14,473 nt of DNA from UBA8687 sp964564655 (GCA_964564655.1 CAZMBO010000038.1:1-14473); one strand, 5' to 3'; numbered from the stretch's first letter, positions 1-7,305 are shown. Notes: generated by a model from the letters alone, not told the origin. Numbers and translations: made by a program.

Positions 1-1
1 T

Positions 2-91
2 TTTCATGTCACCGAAACCCCATTAGGCTTGCGACCTATACGGAAAGGTGATTCAGTAATAGTATTACTAACAGATTTGGATATTTATTAA
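2..91 (+). CDS. 3' end of an unidentified upstream gene (partial)
   Basis: An open frame runs from base 2 to a TAA at 89-91, giving 29 residues that end in ...VLLTDLDIY. It contains no start codon of its own that is convincing, so it is probably the C-terminus of a gene that begins outside the window. The stop codon touches the ATG of the radical SAM gene directly (TAAATG), and that gene has no clear Shine-Dalgarno sequence, which suggests translational coupling and one transcript. The residues (about GLRPIRKGDSVIVLL) look like normal protein but I do not recognise the family. A chance open frame of this length cannot be excluded. Confidence 0.4.
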   Translation, partial: FHVTETPLGLRPIRKGDSVIVLLTDLDIY

Positions 92-1867
92 ATGATCTAC
101 TTGGTATTCCCGACATCCTGGCATCCCTCGCAGCCCTACCTGAGTCTGCCTAGTTTAAAAGCGTTCTTGAACCAGAACGGTGTGCACGATGTAGTTCAAA
201 GAGACTTGGCGATCGAATTACTCAACGATCTTTGCACCTGGGAAAAGACCAAACCCCTTTACGAAAGAATCATTCGAGAATTGAACGAATTGAGTTCGCA
301 ACCTCGGTTGACACAAGTGGAAGTAGAAAAAGTCGCCAAACTGAGGGAGGCGGAAGAAATCATTATGGCATTGAAAGACCAGATCGATGCCGCGGTAAAT
401 TCACAACGCAGTCCGGAGTTTTATGAAATAGATCAGTATATGGAAAACCTGAAGGTGATGGACGTGTGGCTTGATAACATCCTGGCTCCTTATTATCCGT
501 CACAGTTGACAGTTATTGGCAGTCAAATGCGTTTTTCGCCTTACTCTTCCAAAGAAGTGATAGATTCTTTCAGCCACCCTGAAGAAAACTTTTTCTACGA
601 TCTTTATGAGAAATGGTACCTCGATGACATCTTGAAAGAAGATATCGATATTTTCGGAATTTCCATCACATCGGTGGAACAGATCATATCAGGTTTGACT
701 CTGGCCTATCTGGTTAAGAAGAACCGCCCTGAAATTCATATTACTATCGGTGGCAGTGTGTTTACTAAGCTTGTTGACCGATTGGAAAAAGACGCATCTC
801 CCTTATTTGATTTTGTCGACAGCTTTATTGTGCATGAGGGTGAAACCCCACTGCTCCGTTTGGTAGAACATCTGAGGGGAGACGGGGACTTGAGCAAAGT
901 ACCTAACTTGATTTATAGGGAAGAGGGTATAGTTAAAGTGAATCGGCCCTTTGCGAAAGAAGAACTCAATGCCCTCCCAACGCCCGATTTTGACGGATTA
1001 CCCTTAGATCTCTACCTTTCCCCAACCCGAGTATTGCCTGTAATGGGTTCACGGGGTTGCTATTGGGAGAAATGCGCATTTTGTTCAATTCCCTTCGATC
1101 ATATGAATTTTCATGTGCGTTATGCGGAAAACGTGGTCAATGACTTTAAGGTTCTTCAAGAAAAATATAATTGTGACCATTTCTTTTTTACCGATGAAGC
1201 ACTGCCCATAAATTTTTTAAAGACCTTTGCAGCAAAAATTGTAGAACAAAAAATTGATGTTCAATGGACCGGAGAACTTAAGTTTGAAAAGAGCCTTTTG
1301 AGAGACGACCGCATTGAGTTGCTTTATAAGTCCGGCTGTAGAAAATTGATTTTTGGATTAGAGTCTTATAACCAACGTGTTCTTGATGCCATGAAAAAAG
1401 GTGTTGAGTTAAGTTGGGTTGATGATACTGCTGAAGCGTGTATAAAACTTGGAATTGCTATGCATTTCTACCTAATTTGCGGATTCCCTACAGAAACTGA
1501 AGCTGAAGTGATGGACTCGATAAACTTTGTGCTCAATAATCAACGCTTGTTAGATTCTCCCGGTTTTTCTGCCATACTCTCCCAATTTGATTTAGAACGT
1601 GGCGCGCCTATTGAGAAAAATCCATCAGAGTGGGGTATCACGAAATTGTATACACCACCGGATCACGACCTGAGTTTGGGCTACACTTATGAAACAACTA
1701 TCGGAATGTCTTCAGAGGAAGCGAATGTGCTATATCAGCAATTGATAGAAAAACTTGGGCGCGAGGTCATGACTTTTCCGCACAACTATTCTTTGTCTGA
1801 TGGATTACTGTACCTTTCTCATCACCAAAAACATTCCCTCACCGAAAGGCTAGGTACGCCAGCTTAG
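92..1867 (+). CDS. B12-binding-type radical SAM protein
   Basis: This 591-residue protein has the layout of cobalamin-binding-domain radical SAM enzymes. The N-terminal part (about 1-300) has the Rossmann-like pattern of that domain: the start MIYLVFPTSW, DIFGISITS (about 186-194), ITIGGSVF (217-224) and VHEGETPLLRLVEHL (247-261). The usual DxHxxG cobalamin ligand motif is not visible, so B12 binding is uncertain. The radical SAM core follows, with cysteines 323, 328 and 331 in RGCYWEKCAFC, a CX4CX2C spacing instead of the common CX3CX2C. Downstream are GELKFEK, GCRKLIFGLES (415-425) and ICGFPTETE (462-470), all typical of the barrel. A charged helical insert lies at about 50-120. The start is taken at the ATG touching the previous stop. 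A Rieske gene follows by 24 nt. The substrate is unknown; natural-product or peptide modification, methyl transfer or cofactor synthesis are all possible. Confidence 0.88.
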   Translation: MIYLVFPTSWHPSQPYLSLPSLKAFLNQNGVHDVVQRDLAIELLNDLCTWEKTKPLYERIIRELNELSSQPRLTQVEVEKVAKLREAEEIIMALKDQIDAAVNSQRSPEFYEIDQYMENLKVMDVWLDNILAPYYPSQLTVIGSQMRFSPYSSKEVIDSFSHPEENFFYDLYEKWYLDDILKEDIDIFGISITSVEQIISGLTLAYLVKKNRPEIHITIGGSVFTKLVDRLEKDASPLFDFVDSFIVHEGETPLLRLVEHLRGDGDLSKVPNLIYREEGIVKVNRPFAKEELNALPTPDFDGLPLDLYLSPTRVLPVMGSRGCYWEKCAFCSIPFDHMNFHVRYAENVVNDFKVLQEKYNCDHFFFTDEALPINFLKTFAAKIVEQKIDVQWTGELKFEKSLLRDDRIELLYKSGCRKLIFGLESYNQRVLDAMKKGVELSWVDDTAEACIKLGIAMHFYLICGFPTETEAEVMDSINFVLNNQRLLDSPGFSAILSQFDLERGAPIEKNPSEWGITKLYTPPDHDLSLGYTYETTIGMSSEEANVLYQQLIEKLGREVMTFPHNYSLSDGLLYLSHHQKHSLTERLGTPA

Positions 1868-1891
1868 TGCTGTAGTCTATACCCGGAAAAC

Positions 1892-2308
1892 ATGAAATTC
1901 GTAAAAGTAATGAAGGAAGAAGAGCTTCCCATTGGAAAGTCTGCGATTATTGCTGCAGGAGACAAACAAATTGCCTTGTTTAATTATAAGGGTAAATATT
2001 ATGCAATTACTAATACCTGTCCACACCGCGGATCCCCGTTAGGTGAGGGCAGAATAGAAGAGGGGATAGTTATTTGTCCCAACCATGAATGGCGATTTCG
2101 GTTGAGGGATGGAGCCAATATGCAAAACCCAGAACTATTTATTCCTACGTATCCTGTTAAAACAAAAAATGAGAATATATATATAGGCCTGGAAGAGGGT
2201 GATGAAAAAATTATATTTGGAAAAAAGGCATTAAATTTGCCATCTAGCATCAAGTTCAGCATACCTACCATACAGAAGCCTCGCAATCCTGACGAAGAAC
2301 TCGACTAA
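1892..2308 (+). CDS. Small Rieske [2Fe-2S] ferredoxin-like protein
   Basis: This 138-residue protein is a single Rieske domain. The cluster ligands are visible as Cys43-Pro-His45 (NTCPHRGSPL) and Cys62-x-x-His65 (ICPNHEW), separated by 16 residues, as in Rieske ferredoxins and NirD-like proteins. No transmembrane segment or signal peptide is seen, so it should be a soluble cytoplasmic electron carrier or a small subunit. After the domain (about residue 105) comes an unusual tail of about 30 residues, proline-containing and ending in acidic residues (DEELD). It lies 24 nt after the radical SAM gene, and a weak GGA precedes its ATG. The pairing suggests it could pass electrons to that enzyme or act in the same pathway; this is inference. 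It is too short to be a ring-hydroxylating oxygenase alpha subunit. Confidence 0.88.
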   Translation: MKFVKVMKEEELPIGKSAIIAAGDKQIALFNYKGKYYAITNTCPHRGSPLGEGRIEEGIVICPNHEWRFRLRDGANMQNPELFIPTYPVKTKNENIYIGLEEGDEKIIFGKKALNLPSSIKFSIPTIQKPRNPDEELD

Positions 2309-2366
2309 ATTTTCCAGTTGAAAAATAAAATTCTGGTTTAACTCAGAATGATTGCCTAGGGCGTAG

Positions 2367-2804
2367 TCATCCCGTAGGATTATCGTCTTCTATTTCGACC
2401 CATTTAGGGTCACCGTGGGCTTTGTAGTTTTCCGTTCCACAAAATGTTCCCTCATGGTAAATATTTACCTTAAATTTTCCGCCACCATATTTTTCAGTAA
2501 TGTAAGGGACGGGGTCTTCAATTTCGATTAATTCGGGTGTCTGATATTTCCCAATCAATTTGAACTCCATTCCCATTCCTGAAGGAAGTAGCACATAAAA
2601 TTTCAAATTGGTTGAGGCAAGAATTTTTTTAAAATCTTCTTCGCAATCATCGCGTGTAAAATTTGGGCCTACATCCTGGCGCGCTCTCCGCTTAAGATAG
2701 TCTTCCATCAAGTTGTAGAACCACCAGTTTTTCTGCTTTCGATCATCATGAAGAAAGGGGTATTCAACAAACCCATGTTTGTTGATGAACGGTTTTTTAG
2801 CCAT
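2367..2804 (-). CDS. Hypothetical acidic protein, 145 residues
   Basis: I do not recognise this family. The protein has no signal peptide or membrane helix. It is aromatic and charged near the N-terminus (YPFLHDD, KNWWFYNLMEDYLKRR, residues 15-40) and has a beta-like C-terminal half (KFYVLLPSGMGMEFKLIGKY, about 68-87; EIEDPVPYITEKYGGG, about 94-109) ending in an acidic stretch. An upstream TTG at 2807 would add one residue. I chose the ATG at 2804 because a GGAG (2812-2815) sits 7 nt before it but only 4 nt before the TTG. It stands alone, convergent with the Rieske gene and divergent from the methyltransferase gene, and has its own good promoter at 2838-2866. The coherent length, ribosome site and promoter support a real gene of unknown function. 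Confidence 0.72.
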   Translation of the reverse strand: MAKKPFINKHGFVEYPFLHDDRKQKNWWFYNLMEDYLKRRARQDVGPNFTRDDCEEDFKKILASTNLKFYVLLPSGMGMEFKLIGKYQTPELIEIEDPVPYITEKYGGGKFKVNIYHEGTFCGTENYKAHGDPKWVEIEDDNPTG

Positions 2805-2811
2805 CAATAGA

Positions 2812-2815
2812 CTCC
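2812..2815 (-). promoter_or_regulatory. Shine-Dalgarno GGAG deciding the start at 2804
   Basis: GGAG on the - strand lies 7 nt upstream of the ATG at 2804 and only 4 nt from the alternative TTG at 2807. The spacing favours the ATG as the start of the 145-residue hypothetical protein. Confidence 0.55.
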
Positions 2816-2837
2816 AGCGATTATCTAAACTAAAATG

Positions 2838-2866
2838 ATTATATTCATTTATATGTTTGTGGACAA
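2838..2866 (-). promoter_or_regulatory. Predicted sigma-70 type promoter for the 2367-2804 gene
   Basis: On the - strand a TTGTCC box (2861-2866; 4 of 6 to TTGACA) is followed by a 17-nt spacer and a perfect TATAAT (2838-2843). Transcription would start near 2831, leaving a leader of about 26 nt that holds the GGAG ribosome site. The region lies in the divergent gap before the methyltransferase gene. It is a consensus match only. Confidence 0.5.
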
Positions 2867-2893
2867 GCGGTAGGTTTTTTTATTGGTAAAAAA

Positions 2894-3637
2894 ATGCTCG
2901 GTTGGTACGAAAGAAATTATTGGAGGACAGGTTTTAAATCTCGTTTGTATGACAGATTAACACCAGAGTCTTACTTTGAATCCATGCGTCAGACTGTAGG
3001 GTTGATGTCAGGGAAGCGTGATCTTAAAATCTGGGACGCAGGTTGTGGTTCAGGGCAGTTGTTAGTGTTTTTGAAAGATGAATTTAAGAGAGGATGTGTT
3101 TATTACGGAACAGACCTTTTATCTGCCGGGCTTGAAACGTTAAAACTGCGTGCATATAAATTAGGTGTATTAGATCGGGTAATCTGTTTTCAGAATGACC
3201 TTTCTGAAAGCCCACCCTTAAAAGAAAATTCCATTGATATCGTAATTGCCCATTTCTCTATTTATACCATTCCCGACAATGACAAAAGACAAGAAGCTTT
3301 AAAAAATATTTATCATGTTTTAAGGCCTGGTGGATTGTTTATTGCCAGTTGTCCCTCAAAAAATTATGATGCCGATCAGATCATCAAAGAAAGTTATTGT
3401 TTGATTCGAGCTAAAAAAGGTTTTTGGAATGCCCTATTAAAACGCTTATTTATTTATCCTTTAACTAAAAGGTTGGGTTTGAATTTCATTCAATACCAAT
3501 TAGAATCGGGGAAATGGATGGCGTATACGCTTGAAGATTTGGCAGAAGAGCTACGGCAAGTGGATTTTGAAGTTGGGGCTTCAAAAACTATATATGCAGG
3601 TGGAGCCTATTTAATGTGTGGGCATAAAATAAGGTGA
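2894..3637 (+). CDS. Class I SAM-dependent methyltransferase
   Basis: This 247-residue protein has the Rossmann methyltransferase fold. Motif I is KIWDAGCGSGQL (residues 45-56), which binds S-adenosylmethionine. An acidic residue follows strand 2 (YGTDLL, Asp74), then QNDLSE (100-105, Asp102), the strand-4 region ENSIDIVIAHFSIYTI (111-126) and LRPGGLFIASCP (143-154), the usual motif after strand 5. The C-terminal part (about 165-215) has an aromatic and basic insert (KKGFWNALLKRLFIYPL) that may bind a membrane or a hydrophobic substrate. Residues 1-40 form a leader helix region before the core. No methyl acceptor can be named; it resembles generic methyltransferase 11/25-type enzymes (small molecule, quinone or lipid). 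It appears monocistronic, with a weak ribosome site before the ATG. The metK gene that makes its cofactor lies downstream on the opposite strand, convergent with it; this may be coincidence. Confidence 0.85.
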   Translation: MLGWYERNYWRTGFKSRLYDRLTPESYFESMRQTVGLMSGKRDLKIWDAGCGSGQLLVFLKDEFKRGCVYYGTDLLSAGLETLKLRAYKLGVLDRVICFQNDLSESPPLKENSIDIVIAHFSIYTIPDNDKRQEALKNIYHVLRPGGLFIASCPSKNYDADQIIKESYCLIRAKKGFWNALLKRLFIYPLTKRLGLNFIQYQLESGKWMAYTLEDLAEELRQVDFEVGASKTIYAGGAYLMCGHKIR

Positions 3638-3645
3638 TCAGGAAA

Positions 3646-3795
3646 TTAGGCCGGAATGCCAATATTTTTATCACATCGATAAAAGGCTTTCTTTAAATAA
3701 CGTATATTCCTTGTTTTTGAAAAAGATGTATGACAGAAAGGAGTTCTGTCGCTAATGTAAGCTTTAAATTCTCTCCACTCAACAATAGCTATCAT
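3646..3795 (-). CDS. Possible small basic protein (49 codons) after metK
   Basis: An ATG at 3795, 9 nt after the metK stop, opens a frame of 49 residues ending in TAA at 3646-3648. The product would begin MIAIVEWREFKAY and end KNIGIPA; it is basic and aromatic, is not low-complexity, and has two cysteines (21 and 41). A stop codon lies three codons before the ATG, so it is not an extension of metK. There is no clear Shine-Dalgarno sequence, and a hairpin lies inside it, so this may equally be untranslated 3' sequence of the operon. No family is recognised. Confidence 0.3.
   Translation of the reverse strand: MIAIVEWREFKAYISDRTPFCHTSFSKTRNIRYLKKAFYRCDKNIGIPA
3732..3750 (-). terminator. Stem-loop downstream of metK, possible weak terminator
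   Basis: GACAGAA (3732-3738) and TTCTGTC (3744-3750) form a perfect 7-bp stem with a 5-nt loop. Read on the - strand, the hairpin follows metK by about 55 nt and is followed seven bases later by a short T run (CTTTTTC). The stem is AT-rich and the T run is not adjacent, so it is a poor intrinsic terminator by consensus. It also falls within the small ORF, so one of the two readings is likely wrong. Confidence 0.25.
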
Positions 3796-3804
3796 TTTAC
3801 TTAA

Positions 3805-4965
3805 TTATAAACCGGCATCTTTTTTTATGGCTTTGGCTTTGTCTGTTTTCTCCCAGGTAAAAGAAGGCTCTTTCCTACCAAAATGTCCATAAGCGGCAGA
3901 TGGTAGATAACGAGGTTTTAATAGATCCAAGGTTTTTACTATACCCGCTGGTTTGAGGTCGAAATGGGATCGCACCAAATTCTCCATAATTCCCGGGTCG
4001 ATGTTATGAGTGCCAAATGTTTCGATACACACTGATACGGGATCAGCTACACCAATAGCGTAAGCTAACTGGACTTCGCAGCGTCCAGCCACATTGGCAG
4101 CCACAAGATTTTTTGCAATGTAGCGGGCCATATATGCGGCAGAACGATCAACTTTGGAAGGATCTTTCCCTGAGAATGCTCCCCCTCCATGGCGTGAAAA
4201 TCCACCATAAGTATCGACAATAATTTTTCTGCCTGTTAATCCGCAATCCCCATGAGGGCCACCAACAACAAAACGACCTGTCGGATTCACATGGATTTTC
4301 ATTTTTTTGTGTTGTAAGTTTTTTGGAATGACTTTATTGATGACCATTTCGGTGACATCTGCTTTTATTTGTTTGGTGGTTACACTAGGTTCGTGTTGAG
4401 TTGAAATAACAACCGTTTCGATACATACGGGCTTATTATTTTCGTAGCGCACGGATACCTGTGATTTGCTATCGGGGCGAAGGTAGGGAAGGGTGCCTTT
4501 TTTTCTTACATCAGCGAGTTTTTTTACCAGTTTATGGGAATACATAATAGGCATTGGCATGAGTTCTGGTGTTTCCTTGCTGGCATAGCCGAACATCATC
4601 CCCTGGTCGCCAGCACCTTGTTCATGTTTGTCGTCATTAACTCCCCGAGCTATATCTTTGGATTGTTCATCAAGCGCTATTTGAACACCGCATGTTTCAA
4701 AGTCAAAACCCATATCGGATTGGGTGTAGCCAATATTTTTTATTGTATTACGAATTATTTTAGGCATTTCCACATAACAATCCGTAGAAATCTCTCCAGC
4801 GATTACTACAAAACCAGTTGTGATCATTGTTTCGCAGGCTACACGGGCAGTCCGATCCTTAGCTAATATTGCATCCAGAATAGAATCTGAAATTTGATCT
4901 GCCATTTTATCGGGATGACCTTCCGATACAGATTCTGATGTGAATAAAAAATTTCCAGGGTTCAT
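3805..4965 (-). CDS. metK: S-adenosylmethionine synthetase (methionine adenosyltransferase)
   Basis: The enzyme makes S-adenosylmethionine from methionine and ATP, releasing phosphate and pyrophosphate, in the cytoplasm. The 386-residue length matches the bacterial family. Signature residues are present: SVSEGHPDKMADQISD (12-27, with His17 and Asp19), GAGDQGMMFGYA (117-128, the adenosine/methionine-loop signature), NPTGRFVVGGPHGDCGLTGRKIIVD (227-251) and the glycine-rich phosphate loop GGGAFSGKDPSKVDRSAAY (260-278). The C-terminal FGRKEPSFTWEKTD is also typical. An AAGGA (plus-strand TCCTT at 4973-4977) lies 7 nt before the ATG. It follows ptsI by 71 nt on the same strand and is the last clear gene of the - strand run. 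No SAM riboswitch or other structured leader fits in that gap. Confidence 0.98.
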   Translation of the reverse strand: MNPGNFLFTSESVSEGHPDKMADQISDSILDAILAKDRTARVACETMITTGFVVIAGEISTDCYVEMPKIIRNTIKNIGYTQSDMGFDFETCGVQIALDEQSKDIARGVNDDKHEQGAGDQGMMFGYASKETPELMPMPIMYSHKLVKKLADVRKKGTLPYLRPDSKSQVSVRYENNKPVCIETVVISTQHEPSVTTKQIKADVTEMVINKVIPKNLQHKKMKIHVNPTGRFVVGGPHGDCGLTGRKIIVDTYGGFSRHGGGAFSGKDPSKVDRSAAYMARYIAKNLVAANVAGRCEVQLAYAIGVADPVSVCIETFGTHNIDPGIMENLVRSHFDLKPAGIVKTLDLLKPRYLPSAAYGHFGRKEPSFTWEKTDKAKAIKKDAGL

Positions 4966-5036
4966 GAAGCATTCCTTCTTTTAATTTGTTTTAGAATTAA
5001 ACCAGAGTTATTTGCTAAATTGTTGGGGCTATTGAG

Positions 5037-6806
5037 TCAGGCAGGTTTTAATTTTTCCTGGAAACTTAGGTCTCGATCAAAGTCCTCTGGAAATCGAGTT
5101 CGCATTTCATTAGCAATAAATCGAGATATCTCCTCCACTGAGCTCAAATTTAACACATGATCGACCATTTGGCGAGCCTCTTCCAAGCGAATCAATCGTA
5201 TTAATTTTTTAACTTTTGGGATTGAATGTGGTTCCATACTAAGGTTATCCAGATCTCCTAAACCAAGTAAAAGCATTGTCGCCATGGGATCTCCGCCCAG
5301 TTCACCGCATATTGAAACCTTTTTATCTGCTTTTTGTGCTGCCACAAAAATTTGTTTTAAAGATCTTAATACAGATGGGTGAAAAGGCTGGTAAAGATGG
5401 GCTATATTTTCGTTAACCCGATCAATAGCAAGAAGATATTGGATAAGATCATTCGTTCCAATGCTGATAAAGTCCACCTTTTCTAGGATATGGTCTATGC
5501 AAATGGCGGCCGCTGGGGTTTCAATCATTGCCCCAATTTTAATGTTTTCATCGAAATGAATTTTTTTCTGTTTCAATATATCTTTTGCTTCTTGTAATAA
5601 TTCATTTGCTTGAATTATTTCTGTAACATCCGATATCATAGGATAAAGAACTTTAATATTTCCATATAAGCTAGCTCTTAAAATTGCTTTAAGCTGGATC
5701 AAAAATAACTCGGGTTTTGCCAAGGATAAGCGAATGCCTCTTAGCCCCAACGCAGGATTGTTTTCATCATTTGTTTGGATGCCAGGAAGCTGTTTATCCA
5801 TTCCAATATCCAGAGTGCGAATGACCACCGGTTTGTCATTCATTTCCTGAGCAACCTCTTTAAAGTTTTCGTATAATTCTCTTTCTCCAGGCGAATTGTG
5901 TGCAGACATGTAAAGATACTCGGTTCGATAAAGTCCGATCCCCTCAGAACCAAACTTATACAAAGATCTAATTCCCTGATTGGATTCAATATTTGCTAAT
6001 AGATGAATCTGGTGCCCATCTAGGGTCTCTGCAGGCTGATGGATGTTTGCCAGAAGCCGTTCTTCGTATCTGCGGTAGTTTTCCTGTTTTTTAAGAAAGT
6101 ATTGCGTATTTTCCTCGGTGGGATGTAGGATTACTTCCCCATCAATTCCATCAATGATAATGTTTTCACCTGTATTAATTTGTGCAGTAAGTTTTTTTAT
6201 CCCTGTAACAGCAGGAATTCCTAATGCTGCCGCAAATATCCCAACATGGGATGTTTTTCCACCCGTCTCTGTGGCTAGACCCTTTATGAAGTTTCTTGGC
6301 ATGGTCAAGGTGTCGGAGGGACTTAATGAATGCGTGACAATAATTACAGGTTCTTGAATGTCAGATAATGTTTCCTGGGAATGACCAACTAAGTTCCTTA
6401 GGATTGCCTGAACGAGTAAATCAAGATCGTCTTTTTTTCCTTTTAAGTAATCATCATTGATATTTTCGAACATATTGAGGAAGTTTTGCAGAGTTTGATT
6501 CAGTGTCCATTCGGCATTAGTTCGTTGCTTTTTGATATTTTCGATGGTGTCGTTTACTAGAATGTCGTCATCAAGGAGCAGGGTATAGGTATCGAGAATA
6601 ACGGCATATTTATCGGCAATTTTTTCTGCGCGATTTTTAATGTCTGTCAGTTGTAATTTTGTTTTTTCAATTGCATCGCGAAAACGTTCGATTTCCTTTT
6701 CTACTTCATGTTTTTTAAGTTTTTGCTTGAGTATGCAGAATTTTGATCGATCGAGCAAATAAGCTTTTCCTATTGCTACCCCTTTAGATACAGCGATGCC
6801 TTTCAT
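5037..6806 (-). CDS. ptsI: PTS enzyme I (phosphoenolpyruvate-protein phosphotransferase)
   Basis: Enzyme I takes phosphate from phosphoenolpyruvate and passes it to HPr. The 589-residue protein has the N-terminal His domain with the active-site histidine His187 in GGKTSHVGIFAAALGIPAV, and the PEP-binding barrel with GLYRTEYLYM (291-300), RTLDIGMDK (330-338), NPALGLRGIRLSL (350-362), GAMIETPAAA (425-434), SIGTNDLIQY (448-457) and the catalytic Cys500 in VSICGELGGDP. There is no GAF domain, so this is a plain enzyme I and not PtsP. The frame is open for 42 codons further upstream, but that part overlaps the IIA gene, and family similarity begins exactly at MKGIAVSKGVAIGKA, so the ATG at 6806 is chosen; it is 10 nt after the IIA stop. 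No HPr gene is adjacent. The role is probably a regulatory nitrogen-type relay, since no sugar permease is seen. Confidence 0.95.
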   Translation of the reverse strand: MKGIAVSKGVAIGKAYLLDRSKFCILKQKLKKHEVEKEIERFRDAIEKTKLQLTDIKNRAEKIADKYAVILDTYTLLLDDDILVNDTIENIKKQRTNAEWTLNQTLQNFLNMFENINDDYLKGKKDDLDLLVQAILRNLVGHSQETLSDIQEPVIIVTHSLSPSDTLTMPRNFIKGLATETGGKTSHVGIFAAALGIPAVTGIKKLTAQINTGENIIIDGIDGEVILHPTEENTQYFLKKQENYRRYEERLLANIHQPAETLDGHQIHLLANIESNQGIRSLYKFGSEGIGLYRTEYLYMSAHNSPGERELYENFKEVAQEMNDKPVVIRTLDIGMDKQLPGIQTNDENNPALGLRGIRLSLAKPELFLIQLKAILRASLYGNIKVLYPMISDVTEIIQANELLQEAKDILKQKKIHFDENIKIGAMIETPAAAICIDHILEKVDFISIGTNDLIQYLLAIDRVNENIAHLYQPFHPSVLRSLKQIFVAAQKADKKVSICGELGGDPMATMLLLGLGDLDNLSMEPHSIPKVKKLIRLIRLEEARQMVDHVLNLSSVEEISRFIANEMRTRFPEDFDRDLSFQEKLKPA

Positions 6807-6816
6807 AATATTTATC

Positions 6817-7281
6817 TTAAATGAATTTGGAATCTTCTTCCAAAAGGATGGAATAAATAGCATCGGAGTTTTCAGATTTGAGAACCCCTTCGCGTAACCC
6901 TTGATTTTTGAATAGACGTGAAATTCTTGCAAGTACCTTCAAATGCTGACCTGTGGAGTGTGCAGGGGCGATGACCATGCACACAAAATGGACTGGCTTT
7001 TGATCTAATGATTCAAAGTCGACCCCATTTAATGATCTTGCAAATACTGCGATAATTTGTGTTAACTCATCTGATTTTCCATGTGGGATCGCAATGTTTT
7101 CACCTATGCCGGTACTACCTAACTTTTCGCGCTCTATTAGAGTTTCAAATAAAGCCTGATCGTTTTTAATTATATTATTCTTTTTTAAGCATTGGGCCAT
7201 TTCTTTAATGACCTCGGTCTTGTTTTTTCCAACCAAGTCGGCAATTACCGATTCTTTTTTTAGTATTTCATCAATTTTCAT
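6817..7281 (-). CDS. ptsN: PTS IIA domain protein, PtsN-like (nitrogen regulatory)
   Basis: This 154-residue protein is a single fructose/mannitol-type EIIA domain. The phosphorylated histidine is His67 in GIGENIAIPHGKSDE, preceded by LIEREKLGSTGIG as in the family. The core continues with KPVHFVCMVIAPAHSTGQHLKVLARISRLF (95-124). There is no attached IIB or IIC membrane domain. Its place directly after rpoN and hpf matches the known rpoN-hpf-ptsN neighbourhood, in which the protein is a phosphate acceptor used for regulation (in E. coli of potassium transport and nitrogen and carbon balance) and not for sugar uptake. It lies 24 nt after hpf and 10 nt before ptsI, so the donor and acceptor of the relay are probably co-translated. 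A Shine-Dalgarno sequence is not obvious. The exact target in this organism is unknown. Confidence 0.92.
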   Translation of the reverse strand: MKIDEILKKESVIADLVGKNKTEVIKEMAQCLKKNNIIKNDQALFETLIEREKLGSTGIGENIAIPHGKSDELTQIIAVFARSLNGVDFESLDQKPVHFVCMVIAPAHSTGQHLKVLARISRLFKNQGLREGVLKSENSDAIYSILLEEDSKFI

Positions 7282-7305
7282 ATTTTATTTTTTCGGATGT
7301 ACTGA

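Noticed and set aside
2309..2366. Bidirectional terminator between the Rieske gene and the convergent hypothetical gene
   Set aside because: Only a CCAG/CTGG pair with a large loop is seen; there is no stable stem followed by a T run on either strand.
4534..4866. 110-residue ORF antisense to metK
   Set aside because: It lies wholly inside the strongly supported metK gene and shows no family motifs; it is a shadow frame.
4966..5036. SAM riboswitch before metK
   Set aside because: Only 71 nt separate ptsI from metK and no multi-helix leader or terminator pairing is visible; most SAM riboswitches need more space.
6807..6932. 42-codon N-terminal extension of enzyme I
   Set aside because: The frame is open but overlaps the 3' end of the IIA gene, and enzyme I similarity begins exactly at the ATG at 6806, which is 10 nt after the IIA stop.
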